Below are positions 51,256 through 59,822 of a DNA stretch of 64,000 nt, in pieces. Under the pieces are notes generated by a model. The model was not told the DNA's origin, did no database searches, and worked only from the letters and a program-made list of their open reading frames with translations. Made by a program: the position numbers and the translations under genes. The DNA comes from Flexithrix dorotheae DSM 6795 (lineage in GTDB: Bacteria > Bacteroidota > Bacteroidia > Cytophagales > Flammeovirgaceae): assembly GCF_000379765.1 (NCBI RefSeq), contig NZ_KB903443.1:396952-460951 (forward strand), written 5' to 3'. Each line of letters opens with the position of its first letter. Position 1 is the first letter of the stretch.

Positions 51256-52461
51256 ATGAATATTTTACTTTTTGACGACCAGAAAATAAGAACTCAACTT
51301 TTGCCTTTTACTTTTCTGCGGCCAATTGCTGAAATCAGAACAGGCATTTTAAAAATTTCTGAAAAATGGAAAATGTCCACTAATGGTTCCGTGTCATATC
51401 TTACTGAGCCCTACCTTTCAGGAAAATTCTCACCCGACTTTGCCAGTCAAAACACCTATATCAATGGAAGTATTTGCCCTACTTTCGCATTAATTGAACA
51501 GATCAAAAATATTCAAAATAATGAGGCCATTTTTTCGGGAGACCTCCTTGTAGCTACCAAATCCGATATTAATTTTTCCAATTTTAATGAACTGCAGCTT
51601 TATGCCAAAGACCAGTGCAAACAACTTTCCATTTCCCGGGAAACTTTTACGCTGATAGACTGGCCATGGAATATCTTTAAGGCCAACCGGGAAGAGATAA
51701 AAAATGACTTCTCTCTAATCACAAAAGGACGAAAAAGCCAGCCAATAACCGATAAACATACCATTGTATATGGAGAAGATCAGATTTTTTTAGAAGAAGG
51801 GGCTCAGGTGAAAGCCGCCATTTTAAATGCTGAGGATGGCCCCATTTATATTGGAAAAAATGCCAAAATACAGGAAGGGGCAATTGTAAAAGGCGCTTTA
51901 GCACTTTGTGAAGGGGCTCAGGTAAATATGGGAGCTAAAATCAGAGGGGACAATACTTTTGGTCCTTACTCTAAGGTAGGAGGTGAGATAAACAATTCAG
52001 TCATCTTTGGATACAGTAATAAAGGCCATGATGGATATCTGGGTAATTCGGTAGTTGGGGAATGGTGTAACTTTGGTGCAGACACCAATAATTCAAACCT
52101 GAAAAATAATTATTCGGAAGTTAAATTATGGAATTATGAGGAGGAAAAACTTGTAGGAACAGGCCAGCAGTTTTGTGGTTTAATGATGGGAGATCATTCC
52201 AAATGTGGGATCAATACCATGTTCAATACCGGGACTGTAGTTGGCATTGGAGCAATCATTTTTGGTAGTGGATTTCCCAATAAATTTATTCCATCCTTCA
52301 CTTGGGGAGGCGTTAATAGTTTTGATACTTATCAACTCTCTAAAATGTTGGAACTGGCTACTCATGTAATGGAAAGAAAGGGGATTGATTGTACAGAACA
52401 GGATAGAAAAATACTTCAAAATATATTTGAAACTACTGCCAAATTCAGAAGTCAATTTTAA
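51256..52461 (+). CDS. GlmU-like sugar nucleotidyltransferase family protein
   Basis: A 401-residue protein with an N-terminal NTP_transf_4-like domain (MNILLFDDQKIRTQLLPFTFLRPIAEIRTGILKISEKWKM) and a C-terminal left-handed beta-helix with hexapeptide repeats (GPIYIGKNAKIQEGAIVKGALALCEGAQVNMGAKIRGDNTFGPYSKVGGEINNSVIFG). The GxGTRM/L nucleotide loop of true GlmU is replaced by FTFLRPIAEIRTG, so transfer activity is uncertain. Such proteins are typical of Bacteroidota and may act on an activated amino sugar. Single gene with its own -7 element. Confidence 0.88.
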   Translation: MNILLFDDQKIRTQLLPFTFLRPIAEIRTGILKISEKWKMSTNGSVSYLTEPYLSGKFSPDFASQNTYINGSICPTFALIEQIKNIQNNEAIFSGDLLVATKSDINFSNFNELQLYAKDQCKQLSISRETFTLIDWPWNIFKANREEIKNDFSLITKGRKSQPITDKHTIVYGEDQIFLEEGAQVKAAILNAEDGPIYIGKNAKIQEGAIVKGALALCEGAQVNMGAKIRGDNTFGPYSKVGGEINNSVIFGYSNKGHDGYLGNSVVGEWCNFGADTNNSNLKNNYSEVKLWNYEEEKLVGTGQQFCGLMMGDHSKCGINTMFNTGTVVGIGAIIFGSGFPNKFIPSFTWGGVNSFDTYQLSKMLELATHVMERKGIDCTEQDRKILQNIFETTAKFRSQF

Positions 52462-52581
52462 GTATTTTGCTTATACTTGTGTATAGGAGGCTTTTTGGTT
52501 GAATAAAAACAAAATTATACCAAAACCCCCGGACATGAAAATTGTTCTTTAATCACCACTTCAAATCAACTTTATTATCCA

Positions 52582-53610
52582 ATGGTAAATCGCTTTATCT
52601 TATTATTTTCACTACTGATTCTAACTTATCCAATTTTTGCCCAATCCGGAAGTGAAGAAGGCTTCACTTATGATGGAAAATATAAAAAAGGACTAAGGCA
52701 TGGACAAGGAGTGGGTGTATGGTCGGATGGAAGCCGGTACGAAGGCATGTGGAAATATGGTGCAATGAATGGCAAAGGGACATACACCTCAAAGGGGAAT
52801 AAATATGAGGGCATGTGGAAAAATGGTAAAAAAGAAGGGACCGGAGTGCTAACCTATGCAGATGGCTCAGTTTATACCGGAGAATTCAGAGATGACCAAA
52901 GAAGTGGCACTGGAAAGATGAAATTTGCCGATGGAAGTTCACATGAAGGCCAATGGAAAAATGATATGGCCAACGGTAGCGGAAAACATATCTGGACTTC
53001 CGGCACACAATATATCGGGAATTGGAAAGATAACCAGATGCATGGAAAAGGCATTTTGATTTATTTTGATGGAAAAGTAGATCAGGGAGAATTTAAGAAT
53101 AATGAGTATGTGCCCTGCGATTGCCCAATTTTAAAAACTGTTGTGGAGGAATTCAATGATTCAGAAGCAGTATTTGTGGGTAAGGTGCTGGAGGTTTACG
53201 CCAATGAGAATGGTGATTATGAAGAGATTATCATGGAAATTGAAAAATACTGGAAGGGAGAATTTGGGTTTGGGAGAAGAGTGATTCTAACTGCAGGATA
53301 TTCTTCATGTGATAATGTTTTTTATGATGATGAATCTTACCTTGTTTACGCCAAATCAGGAACAAGAGGAATATACCAGACAACCAAATGTTCCCGAACT
53401 AATTTAGCAGAAGTTTCCGCATGGGAAATTGAAAAACTTAATGAAGTTGTCCCATGCAAATCGGACGCCCCAATGAGCAGAGCAGCTCTTCCCTCTAATG
53501 AAGCAGACTTTGTTTGTGGTTGCGATGGGGAAACTTACCGAAATCCTTATCAGGCAAAAAAGAGTGGAATACAATCCTGGAAAAAAGGCAAATGTGAAGA
53601 AAATAATTAG
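52582..53610 (+). CDS. Exported MORN-repeat protein with TIMP-like and Kazal-like domains
   Basis: A 342-residue exported protein (signal MVNRFILLFSLLILTYPIFAQ). Residues 28-175 are about six MORN repeats (YEGMWKYGAMNGKGTY, YEGMWKNGKKEGTG, YTGEFRDDQRSGTG and so on). Residues 179-270 look like a bacterial TIMP/NTR-type domain: CDCP, EAVFVGKVLEVY, YWKGEFGFGRRVILTAGYSSCD, SYLVYAKSGTRGIYQTTKCSRT. Residues 310-338 read FVCGCDGETYRNPYQAKKSGIQSWKKGKC, a Kazal-like inhibitor signature with the central Cys replaced by Tyr. Both latter domains are protease-inhibitor folds elsewhere. Function unknown. Confidence 0.82.
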   Translation: MVNRFILLFSLLILTYPIFAQSGSEEGFTYDGKYKKGLRHGQGVGVWSDGSRYEGMWKYGAMNGKGTYTSKGNKYEGMWKNGKKEGTGVLTYADGSVYTGEFRDDQRSGTGKMKFADGSSHEGQWKNDMANGSGKHIWTSGTQYIGNWKDNQMHGKGILIYFDGKVDQGEFKNNEYVPCDCPILKTVVEEFNDSEAVFVGKVLEVYANENGDYEEIIMEIEKYWKGEFGFGRRVILTAGYSSCDNVFYDDESYLVYAKSGTRGIYQTTKCSRTNLAEVSAWEIEKLNEVVPCKSDAPMSRAALPSNEADFVCGCDGETYRNPYQAKKSGIQSWKKGKCEENN

Positions 53611-53886
53611 ACTAGCAGTGCCTTCCAGTTCCAATCGTCCCACATGCCATATTAAAATATGTTAAAACAGGCGGTAAATCTAACTGTATATTTTTTCCTT
53701 CGTACCATTGTAAGAGCAAGTTTAAATTTTAACTGTTTCGCTGCAAACACCCATTTATGAAATTTCGCTTGAAAACCTAAAATTTAAACACACTCTAAAA
53801 CAAATTCATTGCAAAAACACTTTTAATCGCCCCTGGATGACTCACATCTACTAAAGCAATTTTTATTTATTTTCTGAACTGAAAAG
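53611..53886. other. Intergenic region before the porX promoter
   Basis: No gene seen. A palindrome CATATTAAAATATG lies near 53645-53659. Several short frames (about 33 codons) start here but have no coding character. Confidence 0.4.
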
Positions 53887-53914
53887 TTGTATTCGTCATA
53901 CAAGAATAGGTTTG
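53887..53914 (+). promoter_or_regulatory. porX promoter with an inverted repeat in the spacer
   Basis: TTG (53887-53889), 17-base spacer, TAGGTTTG (53907-53914): a full match to the Bacteroidota TTG-N17-TAnnTTTG form. The inverted repeat TTGTATTCGTCATACAA (53887-53903) covers -33 and the spacer, fitting a repressor site. A 5' leader of about 200 bases would follow before porX. Confidence 0.6.
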
Positions 53915-54122
53915 GGCATTTCCACCTGATTTTTCGTAAATTAAATAGCGTGGTTAAACTGAAAAATAACCTTATTAATTGTTATAACTGATTGATATTG
54001 AAATGGAGTAGCTCAATATTAATTAAGTACTGACATTTATTCTGGTTAATTTCATCTACATAAATTGGAATTGCTTCTTTTAATCAGTTAATTTTAATAA
54101 ATCAAAAAAACCAAAAAATCTA

Positions 54123-55682
54123 ATGCAGAGATATAATATTCTATGGGCTGATGATGAAATAGACTTATTGAAGCCATACATCATGTTTTTAACCAATAAA
54201 GGCTATGACATTACGGGGGTAAACAGTGGTTCTGATGCCCTGGAAAAATGTGAGGAAGAAAATTTTGATGTGATTTTTCTCGATGAAAATATGCCTGGCA
54301 TGAGCGGGATAGAAACTTTGGCACAAATCAAACAACTCAAGCCAAACATTCCCATTATTATGATCACCAAGAGTGAGGAGGAGAATATCATGGAAGAAGC
54401 CATTGGTGCCAAAATAGATGATTATTTGATCAAACCGATTAACCCCAATCAGGTTTTACTTGCAGTAAAGAAAATTCTCGATAAAAAGAGAATTGTAAGT
54501 GAAAAAACAAACCATAGTTACCAGCAGGATTTCCAGAAAATAAGCATGGCTTTTTTCGATGATATGGACCATAATGACTGGGTTGATATTTATAAAAAGC
54601 TCGTTTATTGGGATTTGGAAATTAATGAGACGGAGAATAAAAGCATGATGGAAGTGCTTGATATGCAGAAAACGGAGGCTAACGTCAATTTCTTTAAATT
54701 TATAAAAGATAATTACGAAAGATGGCTGAATAATCCCGATGATCAGGACAGGCCAATGCTTTCTCATGAAATGGTACGGGAAAAAGTACTACCTGAGCTG
54801 CAGGTGGATGATGATCCGGTATTTTTTATCATTGTGGATAATTTACGGTACGATCAATGGAAAATGATAGAACCGATCATTGCCGATTACTACACGGTGG
54901 AAGAGGAAATTCCTTATTTCTCCATTCTCCCCACAACTACGGCTTATGCCAGAAATGCTATTTTTTCTGGAATGATGCCTTCAGAAATGGCCAAAAGGCA
55001 TTCGGATATCTGGTTGAATGACGATGAGGAAGGAGGAAAAAACAACCATGAAGATGAATTTTTAGAAAGGCAATTAAAACGTTATGGACAAAATTTAAAA
55101 ATGTCCTACAATAAAATTATCCATGTAAACCAAGGAAAACATGTGATAGAAAACATTCACAACCTGTTGAATAATAAGCTAAATGTGCTGGTCTACAACT
55201 TTGTGGATATGCTTTCACATGCCAGAACGGATACAGTGATGATCAGAGAGCTAGCTCCGGATGAACCGGCCTACAGATCACTGACTTATTCCTGGTTTAG
55301 CCATTCCCCTTTATTAGATACTTTAAAGATTTTAGCAGAAAAGAAAATAAAAGTAATTTTATCTACAGATCATGGTACGGTGCGGTCCAAAAGACCATAC
55401 AAAATTATTGGAGATAGAAATACCAACACCAATCTGCGATATAAACAAGGGAAAAACCTGAGTTTTGATAAGAAAAACGTTTTGGTAGCCCAGGACCCTG
55501 AAAGATTCTTCCTGCCCAAAGTGAATGTTTCTTCTTCTTATGTTTTTGCTTCAGAAGATTACTTTTTCGCATATCCTAATAATTATAACCATTACGTCAA
55601 ATATTATAAAGATACATTTCAGCATGGTGGAATCTCACTTGAAGAAATGATTATACCTTTTATTAAGCTAAAGGCTAAGTAG
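54123..55682 (+). CDS. porX: PorX: response regulator fused to a PglZ domain
   Basis: A 519-residue two-component regulator of the type IX secretion system. Receiver domain, residues 1-120: acidic pocket ADDE (about 9-12), phospho-acceptor Asp54 in IFLDENMPGM, Lys83 in MITKSEEE. The C-terminal part is a PglZ (alkaline-phosphatase-like) domain: FFIIVDNLRYDQW, ILPTTTAYARNAIFSG, STDHGTVRSKRPYKI. In Porphyromonas PorX acts with kinase PorY and an ECF sigma factor to control por genes, and the PglZ part has phosphodiesterase activity on oligonucleotides. No porY here. Own promoter upstream. Confidence 0.95.
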   Translation: MQRYNILWADDEIDLLKPYIMFLTNKGYDITGVNSGSDALEKCEEENFDVIFLDENMPGMSGIETLAQIKQLKPNIPIIMITKSEEENIMEEAIGAKIDDYLIKPINPNQVLLAVKKILDKKRIVSEKTNHSYQQDFQKISMAFFDDMDHNDWVDIYKKLVYWDLEINETENKSMMEVLDMQKTEANVNFFKFIKDNYERWLNNPDDQDRPMLSHEMVREKVLPELQVDDDPVFFIIVDNLRYDQWKMIEPIIADYYTVEEEIPYFSILPTTTAYARNAIFSGMMPSEMAKRHSDIWLNDDEEGGKNNHEDEFLERQLKRYGQNLKMSYNKIIHVNQGKHVIENIHNLLNNKLNVLVYNFVDMLSHARTDTVMIRELAPDEPAYRSLTYSWFSHSPLLDTLKILAEKKIKVILSTDHGTVRSKRPYKIIGDRNTNTNLRYKQGKNLSFDKKNVLVAQDPERFFLPKVNVSSSYVFASEDYFFAYPNNYNHYVKYYKDTFQHGGISLEEMIIPFIKLKAK

Positions 55683-56028
55683 TTTGGTTGTATTTCGATA
55701 TCTTTGGGATATAGAAGTTGTTTGAAGTTATCACTTCATGCTGCAAATGGCTTGTTTTGCCTTACATTTCGTTACTTTCCAGTAAAATAGCACTTCTATT
55801 TATCGGGAAAAGAACCTCATTTAAAACAAAGCATTTTTATTTCAGCATCAAATTAAAACTTTAGACAACTTCATAGAAAAACAAAAGTAAGTATTAGAAA
55901 AACTTCAATTGACAATCTATTTTCTGGAATTATGTGGCTGTTAGCAGGATAAACCTCAATTAAAAGAGCCCTGATACTTATTTTGGCATTATATTAGGTT
56001 TTGGTTGTTCAATCAAACCAAAAAACAT
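55683..56028. other. Intergenic region after porX
   Basis: No gene. A short hairpin ATATC/GATAT (near 55700-55716) follows porX but lacks a T run. The rest is AT-rich. Confidence 0.35.
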
Positions 56029-56424
56029 ATGAGAACCAACAACTACGCATTAACAGCATTATTTTTTTTACTTATTTCCTCAGGGGGATATGCCCAGGTA
56101 GAAGTAATGGCCAATGCACAGTTGGCAATAAAGGCTGGTAATGCGGAAGGGCTTGTAAAACATTTCAACGATTCAGTAGAACTTAATTTTATTGATGAGA
56201 AAAAGAATTACAGTAAAACACAAGCCGAATTTGTATTGAGGGATTTTTTTAGTAAGTATCCTGCAGTAGATTTTCAGTATGATCATAAAACTACTTCAAG
56301 AGGAGGCCTTAGATTTACCATAGGAACTTATACCCATAAGCAGGGAAAATTCAGGGTCCATATGTTAATTAAGCAAAGCAATGGAAAATACATAATCGAT
56401 CTTCTTGATTTTACAGAAGAATAA
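56029..56424 (+). CDS. DUF4783 family exported protein
   Basis: A 131-residue exported protein; ATG at 56029 gives MRTNNYALTALFFLLISSGGYAQ, preferred to a TTG at 56005. The mature part fits DUF4783: VEVMANAQLAIKAGNAEGLVKHFNDSVELNFIDEKKNYSKTQAEFVLRDFFSKYPAVDF, GLRFTIGTYTHKQGKFRVHMLIKQ. NTF2-like fold; the function is unknown. It is followed by a strong terminator, then nadC. Confidence 0.9.
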   Translation: MRTNNYALTALFFLLISSGGYAQVEVMANAQLAIKAGNAEGLVKHFNDSVELNFIDEKKNYSKTQAEFVLRDFFSKYPAVDFQYDHKTTSRGGLRFTIGTYTHKQGKFRVHMLIKQSNGKYIIDLLDFTEE

Positions 56425-56447
56425 AAATAATCTTAATAAGCAATTTC

Positions 56448-56479
56448 AAAGACACTGAGATATTCAGTGTCTTTTTTTT
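56448..56479 (+). terminator. Terminator after the DUF4783 gene
   Basis: AAAGACACTGA / TCAGTGTCTTT with loop GATAT and seven or more T residues. Its T run merges into the -7 element of the nadC promoter. Confidence 0.92.
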
Positions 56480-56486
56480 ATTTTTG
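56479..56486 (+). promoter_or_regulatory. -7 element of nadC, four bases before the start codon
   Basis: TATTTTTG matches TAnnTTTG and is followed by CGCG and the GTG start at 56491. Transcription would begin at or within a few bases of the start codon, so nadC mRNA is probably leaderless. The terminator hairpin of the preceding gene occupies the -33 area. Confidence 0.45.
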
Positions 56487-56490
56487 CGCG

Positions 56491-57354
56491 GTGAAATACA
56501 ATTATCTTTCAGATTTGGCCATCAACAAGTTTATAAACGATGCACTTGTTGAAGATATAGGTGATGGAGATCATTCTACACTGGCTGCTGTGCCCGAAAA
56601 TGCACAAAAAAAAGCCCAATTGATTATAAAAGGAGAAGGTTTGCTAGCAGGTGTATCTCTGGCACAAAAAATATTCAGAACAGTAGATCCCGATCTTTCT
56701 ATTGAAATAAAGAAAGAAGATGGAGAAACTGTAAAATTTGGAGATATTGGGTTTGTTATTTCAGGAAAAGCCAGGTCAATATTAACCTCTGAAAGACTGG
56801 TACTCAATTGTATGCAAAGGATGAGCGGAATAGCCACGCTTACAGCACGGTTGAATTCCCTTATTCACCATACAAAGGCACAATTACTGGATACCAGGAA
56901 AACAACTCCAAATTGCAGGCTTATCGAAAAATGGGCTGTTAAAATTGGAGGGGGGACTAACCATCGCTTTGGGTTGTTTGATATGATTATGCTAAAGGAT
57001 AACCATGTTGATTTTGCAGGAAGTATTACCAAAGCGGTTCAATCTACACAGACTTACCTAAAAGACAAGAATAAGGAATTGAAAATTGAGGTAGAGGTAA
57101 GGAACCTTGAAGAAGTGAAAGAAGTATTAAACGTTGGTGGTGTAGATGTAATCATGCTGGATAATATGTCGAATGAAGAAATGAAGGAGGCTGTTCGAAT
57201 GATCGGAAATACCTGCAAAACTGAAGCATCTGGAGGCATAACCGAACAGACCATTAAGGCAATAGCTGAAACCGGAGTTGATTTTATTTCAGTTGGGGCA
57301 CTTACCCATTCGGTAAAAAGCATGGATATCAGCTTAAAAGCATTGGATGCATAA
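56491..57354 (+). CDS. nadC: Nicotinate-nucleotide pyrophosphorylase (carboxylating)
   Basis: A 287-residue enzyme (quinolinate phosphoribosyltransferase) of NAD synthesis that joins quinolinate and PRPP to nicotinate mononucleotide. Motifs: ALVEDIGDGDHSTLA, LNCMQRMSGIAT, LLDTRKTTPNCRLIEKWAVKIGGGTNHRFGLFDMIMLKDNH, EVEVRNLEEV, IMLDNMS, EASGGITEQTI and VDFISVGALTHS. GTG at 56491 (MKYNYLSDLAIN) is preferred; the frame continues to an ATG at 56467 inside the terminator. nadA and nadB are not in the window. Confidence 0.95.
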   Translation: MKYNYLSDLAINKFINDALVEDIGDGDHSTLAAVPENAQKKAQLIIKGEGLLAGVSLAQKIFRTVDPDLSIEIKKEDGETVKFGDIGFVISGKARSILTSERLVLNCMQRMSGIATLTARLNSLIHHTKAQLLDTRKTTPNCRLIEKWAVKIGGGTNHRFGLFDMIMLKDNHVDFAGSITKAVQSTQTYLKDKNKELKIEVEVRNLEEVKEVLNVGGVDVIMLDNMSNEEMKEAVRMIGNTCKTEASGGITEQTIKAIAETGVDFISVGALTHSVKSMDISLKALDA

Positions 57355-57517
57355 CTAAGACGTCATTAGTATTTTATGCGAAGTATAGGAAAAAATTAAT
57401 GTATTCAAATGTGCCACAACTAATTGATAATGAGATAAAATTGCTCAACAGTTAAGATAGTAATGGTACTTATTCAATAAATTTTCTAATTAATTTAAAC
57501 TTTAAAATTGGAGTTGG

Positions 57518-57994
57518 ATGATTGTTAAAACTAAAAAGTATAAATTAGAAACGAAGACCTACATTTGGCTGGCCTTCAAAAATATACTTGTTGATTTGTG
57601 GTGGGTTTGGTTAATCCCGGCAGCAATTCTGATCGGATCATTTTTTATTGAAGGAGCATTAGGATGGGGAATTGGCATTAGCATTACCCTGATTGTATTA
57701 TATATTCTTTTCTGGCTGATTCAATTTACCGGAATCACCCAAATGGAGCAAAATAAAATCTTATTTGAAAAACTTTCCTACGAAATTGATAGCCGTCAGA
57801 TATTGATTAAACTCAATAGCAAACAAGGCATGCCGGTTACCTGGGATAAAATACAAAAGGTAAAGCAAGGCAAAGATGAATATTTATTCATTTTATCAAA
57901 GGCGCAATTTATTCATTTACCTTATAAAATTTTTAAGTCAGATAATGAGGTAAAATTTATTGAAACCATTCTTAAAAGGAAAAATTTCCTTTAA
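57518..57994 (+). CDS. YcxB-like membrane protein
   Basis: A 158-residue protein with two membrane helices (VWLIPAAILIGSFFIEGALGWGIGISITLIVLYILFWLI) followed by a small soluble PH-like part (LSYEIDSRQILIKLNSKQGMPVTWDKIQKVKQGKDEYLFILSKAQFIHLPYKIFKSDNEVKFIETIL), the layout of YcxB-like proteins. GGAG lies shortly before the ATG. Function unknown. It is preceded by about 160 bases without a gene. Confidence 0.8.
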   Translation: MIVKTKKYKLETKTYIWLAFKNILVDLWWVWLIPAAILIGSFFIEGALGWGIGISITLIVLYILFWLIQFTGITQMEQNKILFEKLSYEIDSRQILIKLNSKQGMPVTWDKIQKVKQGKDEYLFILSKAQFIHLPYKIFKSDNEVKFIETILKRKNFL

Positions 57995-58098
57995 AATTAG
58001 GGCGGAATGATTGCCGATCTCCGAGTTTTGTCTAAATTTAAAAGCAGGTCGGTAATTATATTCCTGCAAGTAGTTATGTGATTCCGTGTTATTAATCA

Positions 58099-59412
58099 AT
58101 GGACTATCAGTTAGTAATCATTATTTTATCACTTGTTTTTTCAAGTTTCTTTTCGGCTGTAGAAATAGCGTTTGTTTCGGCTAACAGACTGCATATTGAA
58201 TTGCAAAAGAAGAAAGGAACACTTGCAGGAAAAATTTTATCAAAATTTGTAGATCAACCCTCCTACTTTATTTCTACAACTTTGCTTGGAAATACTGTAG
58301 CCCTGGTAATTTACGGTTACTTTTTCGCCAAATTTCTGGAACCTAGCATTGAACAAACTCTAGTGCACTATATTCCGGAAATTGCCAGTTCTACCAAACT
58401 TACACTCACGCTTTTAATCCAGACTTTTCTTTCTACTGCACTTGTGCTCGCCACTGCGGAATTTATACCCAAAAGCCTTTCTCTGGTTGATCCTGATAAG
58501 CTTTTGAGTGTAGCCGCAGTTCCAATGAATATTATTTATATACTGCTACACCCTATAGTTTTGGTAGTGGTTTTTTTGTCAAAACTGGTTATTACCAAAG
58601 CATTAGGCCTGGAATATAAAGAAGACAAACCTGCTTTCGGGCTCACAGATTTAAATAATTTTATAAGTAATATTGGGAGCAGTAGTGATGATTCCCTCGA
58701 TGAAAGCAAAAACCCGGAAGTTGATAGAGAAATTTTCAATAATGCGCTGGAATTCAAGAAAATAAAGGTGAGAGACTGCCTTGTGCCCAGAAAAGAAATT
58801 GTGGCCATAGAAGATGATTCCCCCGTAGAAGAATTATCAAAAGTTTTTACAGAATCTGGACATTCCAAAATCTTGATTTACCAAAAATCGATAGACAATA
58901 TCATAGGTTATTGCCATCACCTCGATCTTTTTAAAAAACCAACTACTATTAAAAGCATTATTAATGAAATAATTATTGCTCCGGAAACCAGGCTCGCCAA
59001 CGAACTCATGGTAGAATTTATTAATGAGAGAAAGAGTATTGCCCTGGTGGTAGATGAATTTGGCGGAACTTCTGGTATTGTTACGATGGAGGATATCATT
59101 GAAGAGATTTTTGGAGAAATTGAAGATGAGTTTGATAAAGAAAGCCTGATGGTGAAGGAGTTGGATAAAAACAATTACATGCTTAGTGCCCGCAATGAAG
59201 TAGATCATCTGAATCAGGATTATGGTTTTAATATTCCTGATGGTGATTATGAAACTTTAGGAGGTTTTATTCTGCAGGTAAATGAAAATATTCCCAAGAT
59301 AGGGGATGAAATATTCACCGAAAACTTTAAATTTATAGTAAAGTCGATGGAAGACGCCCGAATAGATATGGTTCACATGACTATTCTCGAAAATGAAAAT
59401 AATACAGATTAA
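58099..59412 (+). CDS. CNNM/HlyC-CorC family protein (DUF21-CBS-CorC)
   Basis: A 437-residue inner membrane protein: DUF21 membrane domain (1-190; AVEIAFVSANRLHIELQKKKG, LLGNTVALVIYGYF, FIPKSL), a CBS pair (about 215-335; VRDCLVPRKEIVAI, ILIYQKSIDNIIGYCH, FGGTSGIVTMEDIIEEIFGEIEDEF) and a CorC/HlyC C-terminal domain (DYETLGGFILQV). Relatives are magnesium efflux proteins; some Bacteroidota members are GldE, but the GldD/ssb context is absent here. Followed 11 bases later by a small ORF. Confidence 0.93.
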   Translation: MDYQLVIIILSLVFSSFFSAVEIAFVSANRLHIELQKKKGTLAGKILSKFVDQPSYFISTTLLGNTVALVIYGYFFAKFLEPSIEQTLVHYIPEIASSTKLTLTLLIQTFLSTALVLATAEFIPKSLSLVDPDKLLSVAAVPMNIIYILLHPIVLVVVFLSKLVITKALGLEYKEDKPAFGLTDLNNFISNIGSSSDDSLDESKNPEVDREIFNNALEFKKIKVRDCLVPRKEIVAIEDDSPVEELSKVFTESGHSKILIYQKSIDNIIGYCHHLDLFKKPTTIKSIINEIIIAPETRLANELMVEFINERKSIALVVDEFGGTSGIVTMEDIIEEIFGEIEDEFDKESLMVKELDKNNYMLSARNEVDHLNQDYGFNIPDGDYETLGGFILQVNENIPKIGDEIFTENFKFIVKSMEDARIDMVHMTILENENNTD

Positions 59413-59423
59413 TTCTTTCCCAT

Positions 59424-59720
59424 ATGATGCCTGATCATTATCAAATTCCTCAAAAAGTCAGAAAGAACGGATATGATTATCAACTTATAATGAAGGATGA
59501 TTTTAAGGCTATTTACCAACAAAACCTGGAAGGAAAACAAATTGGGTATGAAATAATTTTATTAGAAAAAAACGGTGCTAAAAGTAAATCACCAAAATCT
59601 TTTCCCTCGAATGAAGATTTTGGAAAAACAGCCTGGGCCATAAAAAGCGAAGAAAGGGCTCGTCAATTTTACCAGTCTTTATTGCCTGCCAATACCAACC
59701 AACTGGAAATTCAATTCTGA
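59424..59720 (+). CDS. Small conserved-looking hypothetical protein
   Basis: A 98-residue basic protein (YQLIMKDDFKAIYQQNLEGKQIGYEIILLEKNGAKSKSPKSFPSNEDFGKTAWAIKSEERARQFYQSL) with no membrane segment and no known family. It starts 11 bases after the CorC-type gene and is probably in its transcript. The even coding composition supports a real gene. Confidence 0.65.
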   Translation: MMPDHYQIPQKVRKNGYDYQLIMKDDFKAIYQQNLEGKQIGYEIILLEKNGAKSKSPKSFPSNEDFGKTAWAIKSEERARQFYQSLLPANTNQLEIQF

Positions 59721-59773
59721 TTGCTTATTTTTAATATTGGAATCCCATCAGCCAAAATTAGTTTACAAAATAA

Positions 59774-59781
59774 TATCTTTG
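59774..59781 (+). promoter_or_regulatory. -7 element before the GT9 gene
   Basis: TATCTTTG fits TAnnTTTG and lies 41 bases before the ATG at 59823. No exact TTG at the -33 distance. Confidence 0.4.
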
Positions 59782-59822
59782 TAGCACTAATTTTTTGCCT
59801 TTCATCCAACTCAAAATTCTAA

